Positions 13,380 to 21,019 of a stretch of 24,991 nt of DNA are shown here, one piece after another. Origin of the DNA: Shinella sp. (lineage in GTDB: Bacteria > Pseudomonadota > Alphaproteobacteria > Rhizobiales > Rhizobiaceae); assembly GCA_003248775.1 (NCBI GenBank), contig QFQX01000056.1, positions 1 through 24,991 of the forward strand, in the 5' to 3' direction. Numbering within the stretch: position 1 is the stretch's first letter; each line of letters opens with the position of its first letter. The notes beneath the pieces are model-generated. The model made no database searches, was not told where the DNA came from, and was given only the letters and a program-made list of their open reading frames with translations. The translations under genes were made by a program, and so were the position numbers.

Positions 13380-14852
13380 ATGCCCGAGGCATTCGATTCC
13401 GATATCTTCAATCTCGCGCCGATCGCCATGTGGATCGAGGACTTCAGCGAGGTGAACGCCCTCTTCGATATCTGGCGTGCGCAAGGGGTAACGGACATCC
13501 GGGCCTTCCTGCGGGCAGACGTTTCGCGGGTTTCGGAATGCTCCCGCAAGATCAGGGTCGTCGATGTCAATCGCAAGACGCTCGAACTTTTCGAAGCCGA
13601 TGACCTCGATCATCTCAGGGCGAACACGTCGAAGATTTTCCGCGATGACATGTTGGAAACCCACATCAACGAACTGGCCGACCTTTTCGACCGAAAGCAG
13701 ACCTTCTCAAGCGCGACGGTGAACTACACCCTTTCCGGCAAGCGGCTGGATATCCAGCTCCGCGGCGCCGTCATGCCGGGATACGAGACCACGCTCGGCA
13801 AGCTGCTCCTGACGACCGAGGACGTGACAGTCAGGGAAAATGCGCGTCGGGCGGAAAGCGTCCAGAGGCGTTACGCCGAAGGAATCTTCGAGCATTCGCC
13901 GGTGTCCCTGTGGATCGAGGATTTCAGCGCCATCAGGTCGTTGATCGAGGAGGTCCGTGATCGCGGCATCACCGATTTCAGGACCTTCATGGATGTACAT
14001 CCGGAATTCGTGCGCCAGTGCATGAGCGAGATCAGCGTCCTCGACGTCAATCAGGCGACGCTCGACCTGTTCTGCGCCCCCGACAGGAAGACGCTGCTGC
14101 ATCGCCTGAACGAGATCTTCCGCGACGAGATGGAAAAGCCCTTCCGCGAGCAGCTCATGGAGCTGTGGAATGGCAACCTCTTCCATCATCGCGAGGTCGT
14201 AAATTACGCGCTGGATGGTTCCGAGCGGCACATCCTCCTGCATTTCTCCGTCTTCCCCGGCCATGAGAACGACTGGTCCCGCGTGCAGGTGGCGTTGGCG
14301 GATATCACCGCCCGCAAGAAGGCCGAGGCCTATCTCGAATATCTCGGCAAGCACGACGTGCTGACCAAGCTCTATAACCGCGCCTTCTACGCCGACGAGA
14401 TCAACCGGCTGGAGCGCAAGCCGCTTCGCCCGGTTTCGGTCATCATGATCGACCTGAACGGGTTGAAGGAGGCGAACGACCAGCTCGGCCACGATGCGGG
14501 GGACGCCTTGCTGCGCCGGTTCGGCGAGATCCTGAACGGCGCGGTCTCCGCCCCCAGTCACGCGGCCCGCATCGGCGGCGATGAATTTGCAGTCTTGATG
14601 CCGGGCGCAGACGCCAAGGCGGCCGGCGCCATGGTGGACACGATCAACGAGCTTCTGAAGATCAACAACCAGTTCTACTCCACCGCGCCGCTCGGAATGT
14701 CGCTGGGGGCCGCGACGAGCGAACCCGGCGAATCCATGGAAACCGTGGTCAAGCGCGCCGATATGCTGATGTACGAGCAGAAGAAGGCGTATTATGAAGC
14801 AAGGGGTATCGCCGGTTTCGGGACCGGCCGGACAGCGGGCAGGGCCTTGTAA
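13380..14852 (+). CDS. Diguanylate cyclase with two duplicated PAS-like domains
   Basis: 490 residues, no membrane segment. Two sensor modules of about 160 residues follow each other and are clear copies: W-I-E-D-F-S at 18-23 and 178-183, V-V-D-V-N-R-K-T-L-E-L-F against V-L-D-V-N-Q-A-T-L-D-L-F, and I-F-R-D-D-M against I-F-R-D-E-M. The C-terminal GGDEF domain starts with L-T-K-L-Y-N-R (328-334) and has an intact GGDEF at 399-403, so it should make cyclic di-GMP. The inhibitory RxxD site is absent (Ser390 and Ser393). AGGAGG (13370-13375) precedes ATG 13380. An adenylate cyclase gene follows by 106 nt. The input signal is unknown. Confidence 0.94.
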   Translation: MPEAFDSDIFNLAPIAMWIEDFSEVNALFDIWRAQGVTDIRAFLRADVSRVSECSRKIRVVDVNRKTLELFEADDLDHLRANTSKIFRDDMLETHINELADLFDRKQTFSSATVNYTLSGKRLDIQLRGAVMPGYETTLGKLLLTTEDVTVRENARRAESVQRRYAEGIFEHSPVSLWIEDFSAIRSLIEEVRDRGITDFRTFMDVHPEFVRQCMSEISVLDVNQATLDLFCAPDRKTLLHRLNEIFRDEMEKPFREQLMELWNGNLFHHREVVNYALDGSERHILLHFSVFPGHENDWSRVQVALADITARKKAEAYLEYLGKHDVLTKLYNRAFYADEINRLERKPLRPVSVIMIDLNGLKEANDQLGHDAGDALLRRFGEILNGAVSAPSHAARIGGDEFAVLMPGADAKAAGAMVDTINELLKINNQFYSTAPLGMSLGAATSEPGESMETVVKRADMLMYEQKKAYYEARGIAGFGTGRTAGRAL

Positions 14853-14958
14853 AGGGGGCCGCTTCCTGTGCGAGCGGTGCGGATGCGCTCCGGTGATGCC
14901 CGAAGAATTTCCTGGATGAAACGGCGCTCCTGAACGAACCCTCCGAGGAACCTGCCTG

Positions 14959-16299
14959 ATGGAATCTCCGGCGCGAAGGCTGACCACGCTGAAATCGATC
15001 CCGGATGCGGAAATCGAGGCCGAGCGCACGCTCGCAGTGCTTAGGCTTTTCTGCGCGCTGGTTCTGCTCACTCCGCATTTCATCGAGCCGCTGTTCAGTT
15101 CTGCCGGGTCGCCTGTTCGCTGGCAGGTGCCTTCAGTGCTGTCGCTCTCGACCCTGTCGCTCAGCGGCCTTCTGGCGCTTTTCCTCATCAGGCTTGGAAA
15201 ATTCAGTTCCTGGATGCGATACTTTTTCGCCTTCATGGATGCCGCCATGCTGGCGATGGTCTGCTATCTGTCGCTGACCTTCCATGGCCTTTCGGGCAAC
15301 TGGATCTTTGCTGCGCCCGTGACCTGGGCGATTCCGCTGTTGCTCACGGTCGGCGCGCTGCGCTACCAGCCGGCCATCCAGATCTGGTCAACCCTCCTGT
15401 TCTTCTGCGCCCTGGTGATCGTCGCTTTCATCCTCCCCTGGGAGGATGGTGAGAAACTGGCGGTTACGGCCGGCGTCACGGCGTTGTTTTCGCCGCTGCC
15501 GTCGATTGCGCGCCTCTGCCTTATCGTGCTCACCGGCCTTGCCTCGGTGGTGGTGATGTATCGTTCCCGCTCGCTGTTGCGTCGCGCGCGCCGCGAGGCC
15601 TATGCCACGTCCGAGCTTTCCCGCTTCCTGCCACCGGAAATCGTACCGCTGGTGACCGAAAGCGACGAGTGGCGGCAGGGGCGCAAGCAGGTCGTGGCGA
15701 TCCTCTTCGTCGATATCCGCAATTCGACCCACATGGCCGAGGGCCTTGACCCCAAGGCGATGTCGAAGCTCATCCGCTCCTTCCGCTCTATCGTCCAGCG
15801 CGCCTCCCGCGCCCATGGCGGTGTTATCGACAAGTTCGTCGGCGATGGCGCGATGGTGCTTTTCGGCGTGCCGCAACCATCGGAGAACGACGCTGCGAGA
15901 GGTCTGGACTGCGCCCGCGAAATCCTCCGGCTGATCGAGGAACGCAACGCCTCTGTCGAGGCGGCTGATCGCTTCTCTGTGGGTATCGGCGTTCACCGGG
16001 GCAAGGTCTATTGCGGCATTGTCGGCGATGACGAACGCCGCGAATTCACCGTGATCGGGGATGCCGTCAACGTTGCCTCGCGCATCGAGCAGGCAACCAA
16101 GCAGTTCTGCGTGCCGCTTCTGGCCTCCGGCCAGGTTGTGGAGGCGGCAAACGAGAGCGATTTGTGGGAGGTCACCAGTTCCGAACCGCTCAGGGGCCGC
16201 CAGCAATCCATCTGCCTTATGGCGCCGAAGGTACCGGCCAGGAGTGAGGACCGTGAGCAGACAGACGCCATCACTCCGCCACCGTCGATAGCCGGCTGA
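14959..16299 (+). CDS. Membrane-bound class III adenylate/guanylate cyclase
   Basis: 446 residues: about six hydrophobic segments between residues 27 and 200, then a cytoplasmic cyclase domain (about 245-430). Metal-binding Asp252 (F-V-D-I-R-N-S-T) and Asp296 (F-V-G-D-G-A-M-V) are the right 44 residues apart. Lys292, Asp368 (I-G-D-A-V-N) and the transition-state pair Asn371/Arg375 (N-V-A-S-R) are present. Lys plus Asp at the purine-selecting sites favours ATP, so cAMP is the likely product. GAGGAA stands before ATG 14959. It follows the diguanylate cyclase in the same direction, though the 106-nt gap leaves co-transcription open. Confidence 0.94.
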   Translation: MESPARRLTTLKSIPDAEIEAERTLAVLRLFCALVLLTPHFIEPLFSSAGSPVRWQVPSVLSLSTLSLSGLLALFLIRLGKFSSWMRYFFAFMDAAMLAMVCYLSLTFHGLSGNWIFAAPVTWAIPLLLTVGALRYQPAIQIWSTLLFFCALVIVAFILPWEDGEKLAVTAGVTALFSPLPSIARLCLIVLTGLASVVVMYRSRSLLRRARREAYATSELSRFLPPEIVPLVTESDEWRQGRKQVVAILFVDIRNSTHMAEGLDPKAMSKLIRSFRSIVQRASRAHGGVIDKFVGDGAMVLFGVPQPSENDAARGLDCAREILRLIEERNASVEAADRFSVGIGVHRGKVYCGIVGDDERREFTVIGDAVNVASRIEQATKQFCVPLLASGQVVEAANESDLWEVTSSEPLRGRQQSICLMAPKVPARSEDREQTDAITPPPSIAG

Positions 16300-16387
16300 A
16301 TTCTTCGCCGTTCAGGCCGTTTTACAAGAAGAGGTTGAAAACCCTCCCGCTAGGCGTCTAGTCTTCCTTCACCATGAGGGTAGGGCG

Positions 16388-17593
16388 ATGGTGAAGCTTT
16401 CGGCGATAGCTGCGTTGATGTTCGTATCTTGTTTTTGTTGCGTTCAAGCCGAAGGGGTAAAATCTTCGGGAACTGGTTTTGCTGTCACATCGGACGGTTG
16501 GATTCTAACGAATGCGCATGTGATCGATGGTTGCGAGCGGGTGGATGTGAAAGGCGTGGGAACGGTCTCTGCTTCCAGGGTGGATGCTGTTAATGACCTC
16601 GCGCTGATACAAGTCTCATCGACAAAGCCGCTGATGCCGTTGGAGTTCCGCCGCGCGCCAGTTCGCTTGGGGGAGGATATTGTTGCCATAGGATATCCGC
16701 TCGCCGGCCTTCTGTCTGATTCCATCAAGATCACGACCGGAAATGTGAATGCTCTTGCCGGTCCGCAGAACGATACACGCTATATACAGATATCGACCCC
16801 AATTCAGCCCGGTAATTCTGGCGGCCCTGTCGTGGATAAGGATGGTCTGCTGATAGGCATAACCAGTGCCACCTTGTCCAAGCAAGTTGCTGACGCCATC
16901 GGTATCACAGCCCAGAATGTCAATTTCGCCATTCGCGCATCGGTGGCCGAGCTTTTTCTCCAGTCTCAAAGCATAACGGGTACCTCTGGTGATCGCACTG
17001 TTGACCAGCCACCGTCATCAACTGCGGATCTCGCAGATAAACTTTCGCCATCGGTCTATTATATCCAATGTTTCGGCAATATGGAGGCCAGCGTACCCGC
17101 TGACGTAAGTGACGTCAGGCAAAGTAACGCGCCCCAACAAGCATTGGCTCCAGTGATGCTTGAGATGGGCGGCTATGACGCCATCGGTTTCGATTATACT
17201 AACCGTCCGGACATCTCGTATCTCGGCTGCAAAGCTGCTTGCGAAAGCGATGCCCAATGCAAGGCCATCACATATAACACCAAATACAGCGTTTGCTTAC
17301 TGAAATACGACGTAGTCGCGTTGATCCGCAACAGCGACGCAATAGCTGCCTATACGTCGTCCAAGTCGAAAGATGTCATTGTTTCCGGTTTTACCAGTTA
17401 TTCAGATATCGACCTGCCGGGGGGAGACTACAAGCGCTTCCAGAAGACCGATTACATTCAGTGTTTCGTGAATTGCCTTGAGGAGAATGCCTGCAAGGCA
17501 TTCTCCTACGTGCGCAAGACGCATGAATGCTGGCTAAAGAATCGCCTAGGCACCCCGAGACGCATTAAGGGTGTAGAACTCGGTGTAAAGTGA
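16388..17593 (+). CDS. Secreted trypsin-like serine protease fused to two PAN/apple-like domains
   Basis: 401 residues. Signal peptide 1-21 (V-Q-A cleavage region). HtrA-type chymotrypsin domain with the complete triad His44 (T-N-A-H-V-I), Asp70 (V-N-D-L-A-L) and Ser144 (P-G-N-S-G-G-P). No PDZ domain follows. Instead, after a linker (about 205-280), two Cys-rich modules appear, one with the pattern G-C-K-A-A-C-E-S-D-A-Q-C-K-A-I-T-Y and one with Q-C-F-V-N-C-L-E-E-N-A-C-K-A-F-S-Y, each closed by a further Cys; this is the PAN_4/apple pattern, known for binding carbohydrate or protein. Base composition is lower in GC than its neighbours. Role unknown; possibly surface or matrix proteolysis. Confidence 0.88.
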   Translation: MVKLSAIAALMFVSCFCCVQAEGVKSSGTGFAVTSDGWILTNAHVIDGCERVDVKGVGTVSASRVDAVNDLALIQVSSTKPLMPLEFRRAPVRLGEDIVAIGYPLAGLLSDSIKITTGNVNALAGPQNDTRYIQISTPIQPGNSGGPVVDKDGLLIGITSATLSKQVADAIGITAQNVNFAIRASVAELFLQSQSITGTSGDRTVDQPPSSTADLADKLSPSVYYIQCFGNMEASVPADVSDVRQSNAPQQALAPVMLEMGGYDAIGFDYTNRPDISYLGCKAACESDAQCKAITYNTKYSVCLLKYDVVALIRNSDAIAAYTSSKSKDVIVSGFTSYSDIDLPGGDYKRFQKTDYIQCFVNCLEENACKAFSYVRKTHECWLKNRLGTPRRIKGVELGVK

Positions 17594-17600
17594 ATATGCC

Positions 17601-17658
17601 GGCGGGAGAAACTCCGCAATCCTGCCTCTTTCGGAAGCCGGCTTATTCCGCTCCCGCC
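17601..17658. terminator. Long-loop inverted repeat between convergent genes
   Basis: GGCGGGAG (17601-17608) is the exact reverse complement of CTCCCGCC (17651-17658); the right arm lies in the last codons of the minus-strand VOC gene. With a 42-nt spacer and no T-run it is only a weak candidate for a shared transcription end. Confidence 0.3.
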
Positions 17659-18527
17659 AGCGTCAGGCCTATGCCCCACGGATCCTTCAATACATGCCCC
17701 TCGGCCGTGCGGGTAACCGGGATTTCCAGGCTTTCCAGCGTGGCGAGTGCGGTATCGAGCGCTTTCCTGTCGTTGAAGGTCAGCGAGTAATCCGAAAGGC
17801 CGGACATGGCGCCCTCGCGGCTGGTGGCCCCACGGCTGTTCCAGATATTGGCGGCGACGTGGTGATGGTAAGTGCCGGCCCCGAAGAAGCTTGCACCGGG
17901 ATAGACGGCCATTTTCTTCAGGCCGAGCACGCCTTCGTAGAAGCGGTTGGCTTCCGGAATGTTGCCGACCTGCAGATGCATGTGGCCGATGGCCGCCTTG
18001 TCCGTCATGCCGCCCCATGGCGTCTTCGGAGCCTTGTCGTAGAGACCCTGCAGGTCGAGATGCAGCGTCGCCATCTCGACGGTTCCGTCCGACAGGAACG
18101 TCCAGTCCTCGACGGGACGGTCGGCATAAACCTCGATGCCGTTGCCCTCGGGGTCGGAAAGATAGATCGCCTCGCTCACCAGATGGTCGGACGCGCCGTC
18201 AAGGCGCACGCCATGCGCCACGGCATGGGCAAGCCAGTGGCCGAGTTCGTTGCGGTCGGGCAGCAGGAAGGCGGTGTGGAACAGACCGGCCGCGTTGCGC
18301 GGGGCGCGTTGCACATTGCCTGCGGTCGTCAGCGTCAGCAGTGGCTTGCCGCCCGCGCCGAGCACGGCTCCGCTTGCCGTCCGCTCGATCACCTGAAGGC
18401 CGAGCATGGTCTCGTAGAACTGCTTCACCCGATCGAGATCGCTCACCACCAGATGGCTGCGGCCCACATGGATCGGCCGGGTGAGCGCGAAGCTCGGGGT
18501 TTCGTTGATCGTATTCGTGTCTGTCAT
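17643..18527 (-). CDS. Two-domain VOC protein, catechol-2,3-dioxygenase-like
   Basis: 294 residues of the CatE-like group of ring-cleaving dioxygenase relatives. Domain 1 starts I-H-V-G-R-S-H-L-V-V-S-D-L (His20/His25) and ends in L-S-D-P-E-G-N-G-I-E-V-Y with the typical metal-ligand Glu. Domain 2 starts I-G-H-M-H-L-Q-V-G-N and contains G-T-Y-H-H-H-V-A-A-N. ATG 18527 has AGGAGAT in front; upstream in-frame ATGs lack this. The true substrate cannot be told: extradiol cleavage needs a His-His-Glu set that looks present, but many relatives are uncharacterised. It stands alone, convergent with the protease gene. Confidence 0.9.
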   Translation of the reverse strand: MTDTNTINETPSFALTRPIHVGRSHLVVSDLDRVKQFYETMLGLQVIERTASGAVLGAGGKPLLTLTTAGNVQRAPRNAAGLFHTAFLLPDRNELGHWLAHAVAHGVRLDGASDHLVSEAIYLSDPEGNGIEVYADRPVEDWTFLSDGTVEMATLHLDLQGLYDKAPKTPWGGMTDKAAIGHMHLQVGNIPEANRFYEGVLGLKKMAVYPGASFFGAGTYHHHVAANIWNSRGATSREGAMSGLSDYSLTFNDRKALDTALATLESLEIPVTRTAEGHVLKDPWGIGLTLAGAE

Positions 18528-18745
18528 GGCTATCTCCTGGGGATCGGCGACGCGTCCTGCTTTCACCGGGCGGTCCATGGCGCGCGGGATGTCTTTAGGC
18601 ACACCCGACAGCGCTTTCCGATCCTTTTCCTCATCTCTTCTTGGGTTTAATATGAACACGCAGCATCGTTCACGAAAGGCCGGATAAAGTGGATTTATCG
18701 TTCGAAGATTGTTGACGGTCTTTCACTTTAATCAGGTGCCCAAAA
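18528..18745. other. Divergent spacer between VOC and universal stress genes
   Basis: No gene supported. It contains the dyads GATAAA (18683-18688) / TTTATC (18694-18699) and TGAAC / GTTCA around 18652-18671. On the minus strand CATATTAAA near 18645-18653 could be a -10 region of the VOC gene, without a clear -35 partner. Confidence 0.35.
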
Positions 18746-18759
18746 TTGATCCTGATCAA
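18746..18759 (+). promoter_or_regulatory. Perfect FNR/FixK binding site
   Basis: TTGATCCTGATCAA matches the FNR/FixK consensus TTGAT-N4-ATCAA in all ten specified positions. It is 82 nt upstream of the universal stress protein start; if used as a class II site (centre about 41 nt before the start) transcription would begin near 18794. In rhizobia FnrN and FixK use this site under low oxygen, so oxygen control of the usp and probably the DksA-like gene is expected. Confidence 0.8.
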
Positions 18760-18841
18760 TGCGGGGAGGGGGCCGGCGGACCATGGTGCGGACAAAGAGA
18801 GGAAACGCGGCGGGGACGGTCGCAGATAAAAGGAGAAAGTC

Positions 18842-19252
18842 ATGTACAAGAAAGTTATTGTTCCGGTGGATTGCGGGCAGCTCGACAAGGGCGAGAAGAT
18901 CTTGCGCAAGGCCGCTTCGCTGCTCGATGCCGGTGGCGAGATCATTCTTTTGACCGTGGTCGAGGACATGCCGGGTTATCTGGCGATCGACCTGCCGGTC
19001 GATGTCATCGAGGGCGCGATCAAGGACGGCAAGGCCAAGCTCGTCGAACTCAAGGAAAAGACCGGCGTCGATGCCCGCGTCGAGATCCGTTCGGGCGCTC
19101 CTGCGCGCGAAATCCTGGCGGCTGCCGGCGAACACGGCGCCGATCTCATCATCATCGCCTCGCATCTTCCGGATCTTGCCAACTACTTCATCGGCGCCAC
19201 CGCCGACCGCGTCGTCCGTCACGCAAAATGCTCGGTTCTGGTTGACCGCTGA
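18842..19252 (+). CDS. Universal stress protein (UspA family)
   Basis: 136 residues with the Rossmann-like Usp fold: KVIVPVDCG at the start, I-I-L-L-T-V-V-E-D in the middle, and A-D-R-V-V-R-H-A-K-C-S-V-L-V at the end. The ATP-binding G-x2-G-x9-G-S/T loop is degenerate: the segment reads ASHLPDLANYFIGAT, so the glycines are largely lost and ATP binding is doubtful. Strong ribosome binding site AAGGAGAAAG. A perfect FNR box lies upstream, fitting the low-oxygen induction known for several usp genes. The DksA/TraR-like gene follows by 47 nt and is probably co-transcribed. Confidence 0.94.
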   Translation: MYKKVIVPVDCGQLDKGEKILRKAASLLDAGGEIILLTVVEDMPGYLAIDLPVDVIEGAIKDGKAKLVELKEKTGVDARVEIRSGAPAREILAAAGEHGADLIIIASHLPDLANYFIGATADRVVRHAKCSVLVDR

Positions 19253-19299
19253 ACAGCGGAGCGACAGACTTAAAAACACATATTGAGGAAACACCCGGG

Positions 19300-19620
19300 A
19301 TGGACACCGCAAGATACGAACAGATCCTGAAGGATCGGCAGCAGGAAATCCTGACGCGCCTGCACAAGATCGACACCGATCTTGGCCGGCCCCGCAATCA
19401 GGACAGCGAGGAGCAGGCCACCGAGGCCGAAAACGACGAAGTCCTCGAAGAGTTCGGCGAAGTCGGCGAAAAGGAGCTGAAGGCGATCGACGCGGCCCTC
19501 GACCGCATTGCCAAGGGCACCTTCGGCACCTGCGTCAAATGCGGCCAGCCGATCTCCGAGCAGCGCCTCGCAGCCGTGCCCTACGCGCCCTTCTGCCAGG
19601 AATGCGCTTCCGGCAAGTAA
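19300..19620 (+). CDS. DksA/TraR family C4 zinc-finger protein
   Basis: 106 residues: a long acidic coiled coil (about 5-70) followed by a four-Cys zinc finger, Cys78-x2-Cys81 and Cys99-x2-Cys102 (T-C-V-K-C-G-Q-P-I and F-C-Q-E-C). Such proteins enter the secondary channel of RNA polymerase. Shorter than DksA (about 150 residues), longer than plasmid TraR, and typical of the small chromosomal DksA-like proteins of alphaproteobacteria. GAGGAAA lies about 10 nt before ATG 19300. Position behind an FNR-boxed usp gene suggests low-oxygen or stationary-phase transcriptional adjustment, which is inference. Confidence 0.92.
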   Translation: MDTARYEQILKDRQQEILTRLHKIDTDLGRPRNQDSEEQATEAENDEVLEEFGEVGEKELKAIDAALDRIAKGTFGTCVKCGQPISEQRLAAVPYAPFCQECASGK

Positions 19621-19626
19621 GATGTC

Positions 19627-19657
19627 CGACCCGCCTCCATGAAATGGAGGCGGGTCG
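19627..19657. terminator. Strong 14-bp hairpin terminator
   Basis: CGACCCGCCTCCAT (19627-19640) pairs perfectly with ATGGAGGCGGGTCG (19644-19657) across a GAA loop, six nucleotides after the DksA-like stop codon and followed by TTCTAAAA. The U-tract is poor, but the stem is very stable. It separates convergent genes and may serve both directions. Confidence 0.75.
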
Positions 19658-19704
19658 TTCTAAAATGATCCTCGTCGATCGTTTCGCCTTCGTCAGGTCG
19701 GTCT

Positions 19705-20088
19705 TCAAGACATCCTGATCAACGCGCCAATCGTGCCGCCGACCAGCAGTGCGATGCCGATCAGCGTCGTGAGTGCCGCGCCCGGGCCACGCTTCCTGGC
19801 GTCTGAATAATATTCCGAGGCATAAAGCACGCGCGCTGCCGTCCAGCACAGGCCGAGCAGGCCCGCGAGGGCGTCCGAGGTGTAATAGCCGAACAGCCAG
19901 AGGGAGGGCAGGAAGAGCACCAGTTGCTCGACGGTGTTCTGCTGGACCCGGAAGATCCGCTCGAAATTGGCATTGCCGGAAACCTTCGGCGCCTCGACGC
20001 CGAACTGTTTGCGGGCCCGCGCCACCTTCACCATGAACCACACATAGGTAATCAGCGCCGCGAATGTGGCGAGCACGGTGAAGCGCAT
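19705..20088 (-). CDS. MAPEG family membrane protein
   Basis: 127 residues with four predicted membrane helices. The MAPEG signature is clear: F-E-R-I-F-R-V-Q-Q-N-T-V-E-Q-L-V-L-F-L-P at about residues 42-61, which in the family forms the glutathione-binding region, and A-R-V-L-Y-A-S-E-Y-Y near the end of helix 3. Bacterial members include glutathione transferases/peroxidases, but activity here is unproved. GAGGAT precedes ATG 20088. It stands alone, divergent from the hemolysin III gene. Confidence 0.92.
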   Translation of the reverse strand: MRFTVLATFAALITYVWFMVKVARARKQFGVEAPKVSGNANFERIFRVQQNTVEQLVLFLPSLWLFGYYTSDALAGLLGLCWTAARVLYASEYYSDARKRGPGAALTTLIGIALLVGGTIGALIRMS

Positions 20089-20270
20089 GTTGTCTATCCT
20101 CTAAGTGCGAAGCCGTTGGGTGTCGAATTGGTAGGGTAAGGACGGATGCTTCGCAAGCCGCGGACGAATGCGCACCCAGGGCCGGAGATCCCGCCTGAAT
20201 GTTTTATCGCCCGCGCTCACGGAGTATTCCAGATCCATCCGAAGGTTGACTTGTTCCTGCCTTTGAATTC

Positions 20271-20291
20271 GCCCATGATAAAATCATGGGC
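20271..20291. promoter_or_regulatory. Hairpin in the leader of the hemolysin III gene
   Basis: GCCCATGAT (20271-20279) pairs perfectly with ATCATGGGC (20283-20291) around AAA, 34 nt before ATG 20326. It could be an operator or a leader structure; no regulator is encoded next to it. The rest of the spacer 20089-20270 shows nothing else that can be supported. Confidence 0.45.
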
Positions 20292-20325
20292 CCTTAAGCC
20301 TTGGCATGAATGAAAGTATCCATCG

Positions 20326-20979
20326 ATGACCGATCAGTTCCGTTTCGGGCGGCCCTATGATTTTCACGAACTGGTGGCCGATGGCATCGTCCACGCCCTC
20401 GGCGTGGTCTTCGCGCTGGTCGGCGCCACCGCTCTGATCTTCTACGCGACGGTCTGGTCTTCCCACGCGGAAATGGCGGCGGCGTGGATCTATGGCCTCG
20501 GCCTCGTCATCTCGCTCGGCGTTTCGTGCACTTACAACATGTGGCCGAATTCGCGCACCAAATGGATCCTGCGCCGCTTCGATCACTCCGCGATTTTCGT
20601 GCTGATTGCCGCCACCTATACGCCGTTTCTGGTCAAGGGTTCGGATGACTGGCGCATCATGGCGCTGCTCGGCGCGATCTGGCTCACGGCCATCATCGGC
20701 ATCTGGCTGAAGTGTCGCTATCCCGGCCGCTACGACCGGCTGGCGATCCTGCTCTATCTCGCCATGGGCTGGAGCGGCGCGCTCGCCATGGGCCCGATTT
20801 CGCAGATCCTGCCCGGCATCACCATGACGCTGATCCTCGCCGGAGGCATCATCTATTCGGCCGGCGTGGTCTTCCACGTCTGGGAACGCCTGCGCTTCCA
20901 GAACGCCATCTGGCACGGCTTCGTGCTAACCGCGGCCATGGTGCATTACTCGGCGGTGTTTACTGCGATCACTCTTTGA
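20326..20979 (+). CDS. trhA: Hemolysin III / TrhA family membrane protein
   Basis: 217-residue seven-helix membrane protein of the PAQR superfamily. Family signs: D-G-I-V-H-A-L-G with His23 in the first helix, R-R-F-D-H-S-A-I-F with the conserved Asp-His, and the C-terminal I-W-H-G-F-V-L-T-A-A-M-V-H-Y with two His residues; together these form the metal-like site of the family. The hemolysin name is historical; TrhA of E. coli is linked to membrane-energy and fatty-acid homeostasis. Weak ribosome binding site (GAAAG), with the hairpin at 20271-20291 upstream. Confidence 0.93.
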   Translation: MTDQFRFGRPYDFHELVADGIVHALGVVFALVGATALIFYATVWSSHAEMAAAWIYGLGLVISLGVSCTYNMWPNSRTKWILRRFDHSAIFVLIAATYTPFLVKGSDDWRIMALLGAIWLTAIIGIWLKCRYPGRYDRLAILLYLAMGWSGALAMGPISQILPGITMTLILAGGIIYSAGVVFHVWERLRFQNAIWHGFVLTAAMVHYSAVFTAITL

Positions 20980-21019
20980 GGTTGAAAGCTGTTACAAGAT
21001 TCGAGATGCCGGAGGACGG

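Noticed and set aside
13707..15248. 513-codon minus-strand open frame opposite the diguanylate cyclase
   Set aside because: Shadow of two strongly supported cyclase genes; no domain of its own.
16330..16365. TTGAAA...CTAGTC promoter before the protease-PAN gene
   Set aside because: The -10 match is too poor to call; position alone is not enough.
17694..18650. 318-codon plus-strand open frame opposite the VOC dioxygenase-like gene
   Set aside because: Antisense shadow; the minus-strand frame has both VOC domains and a good ribosome binding site.
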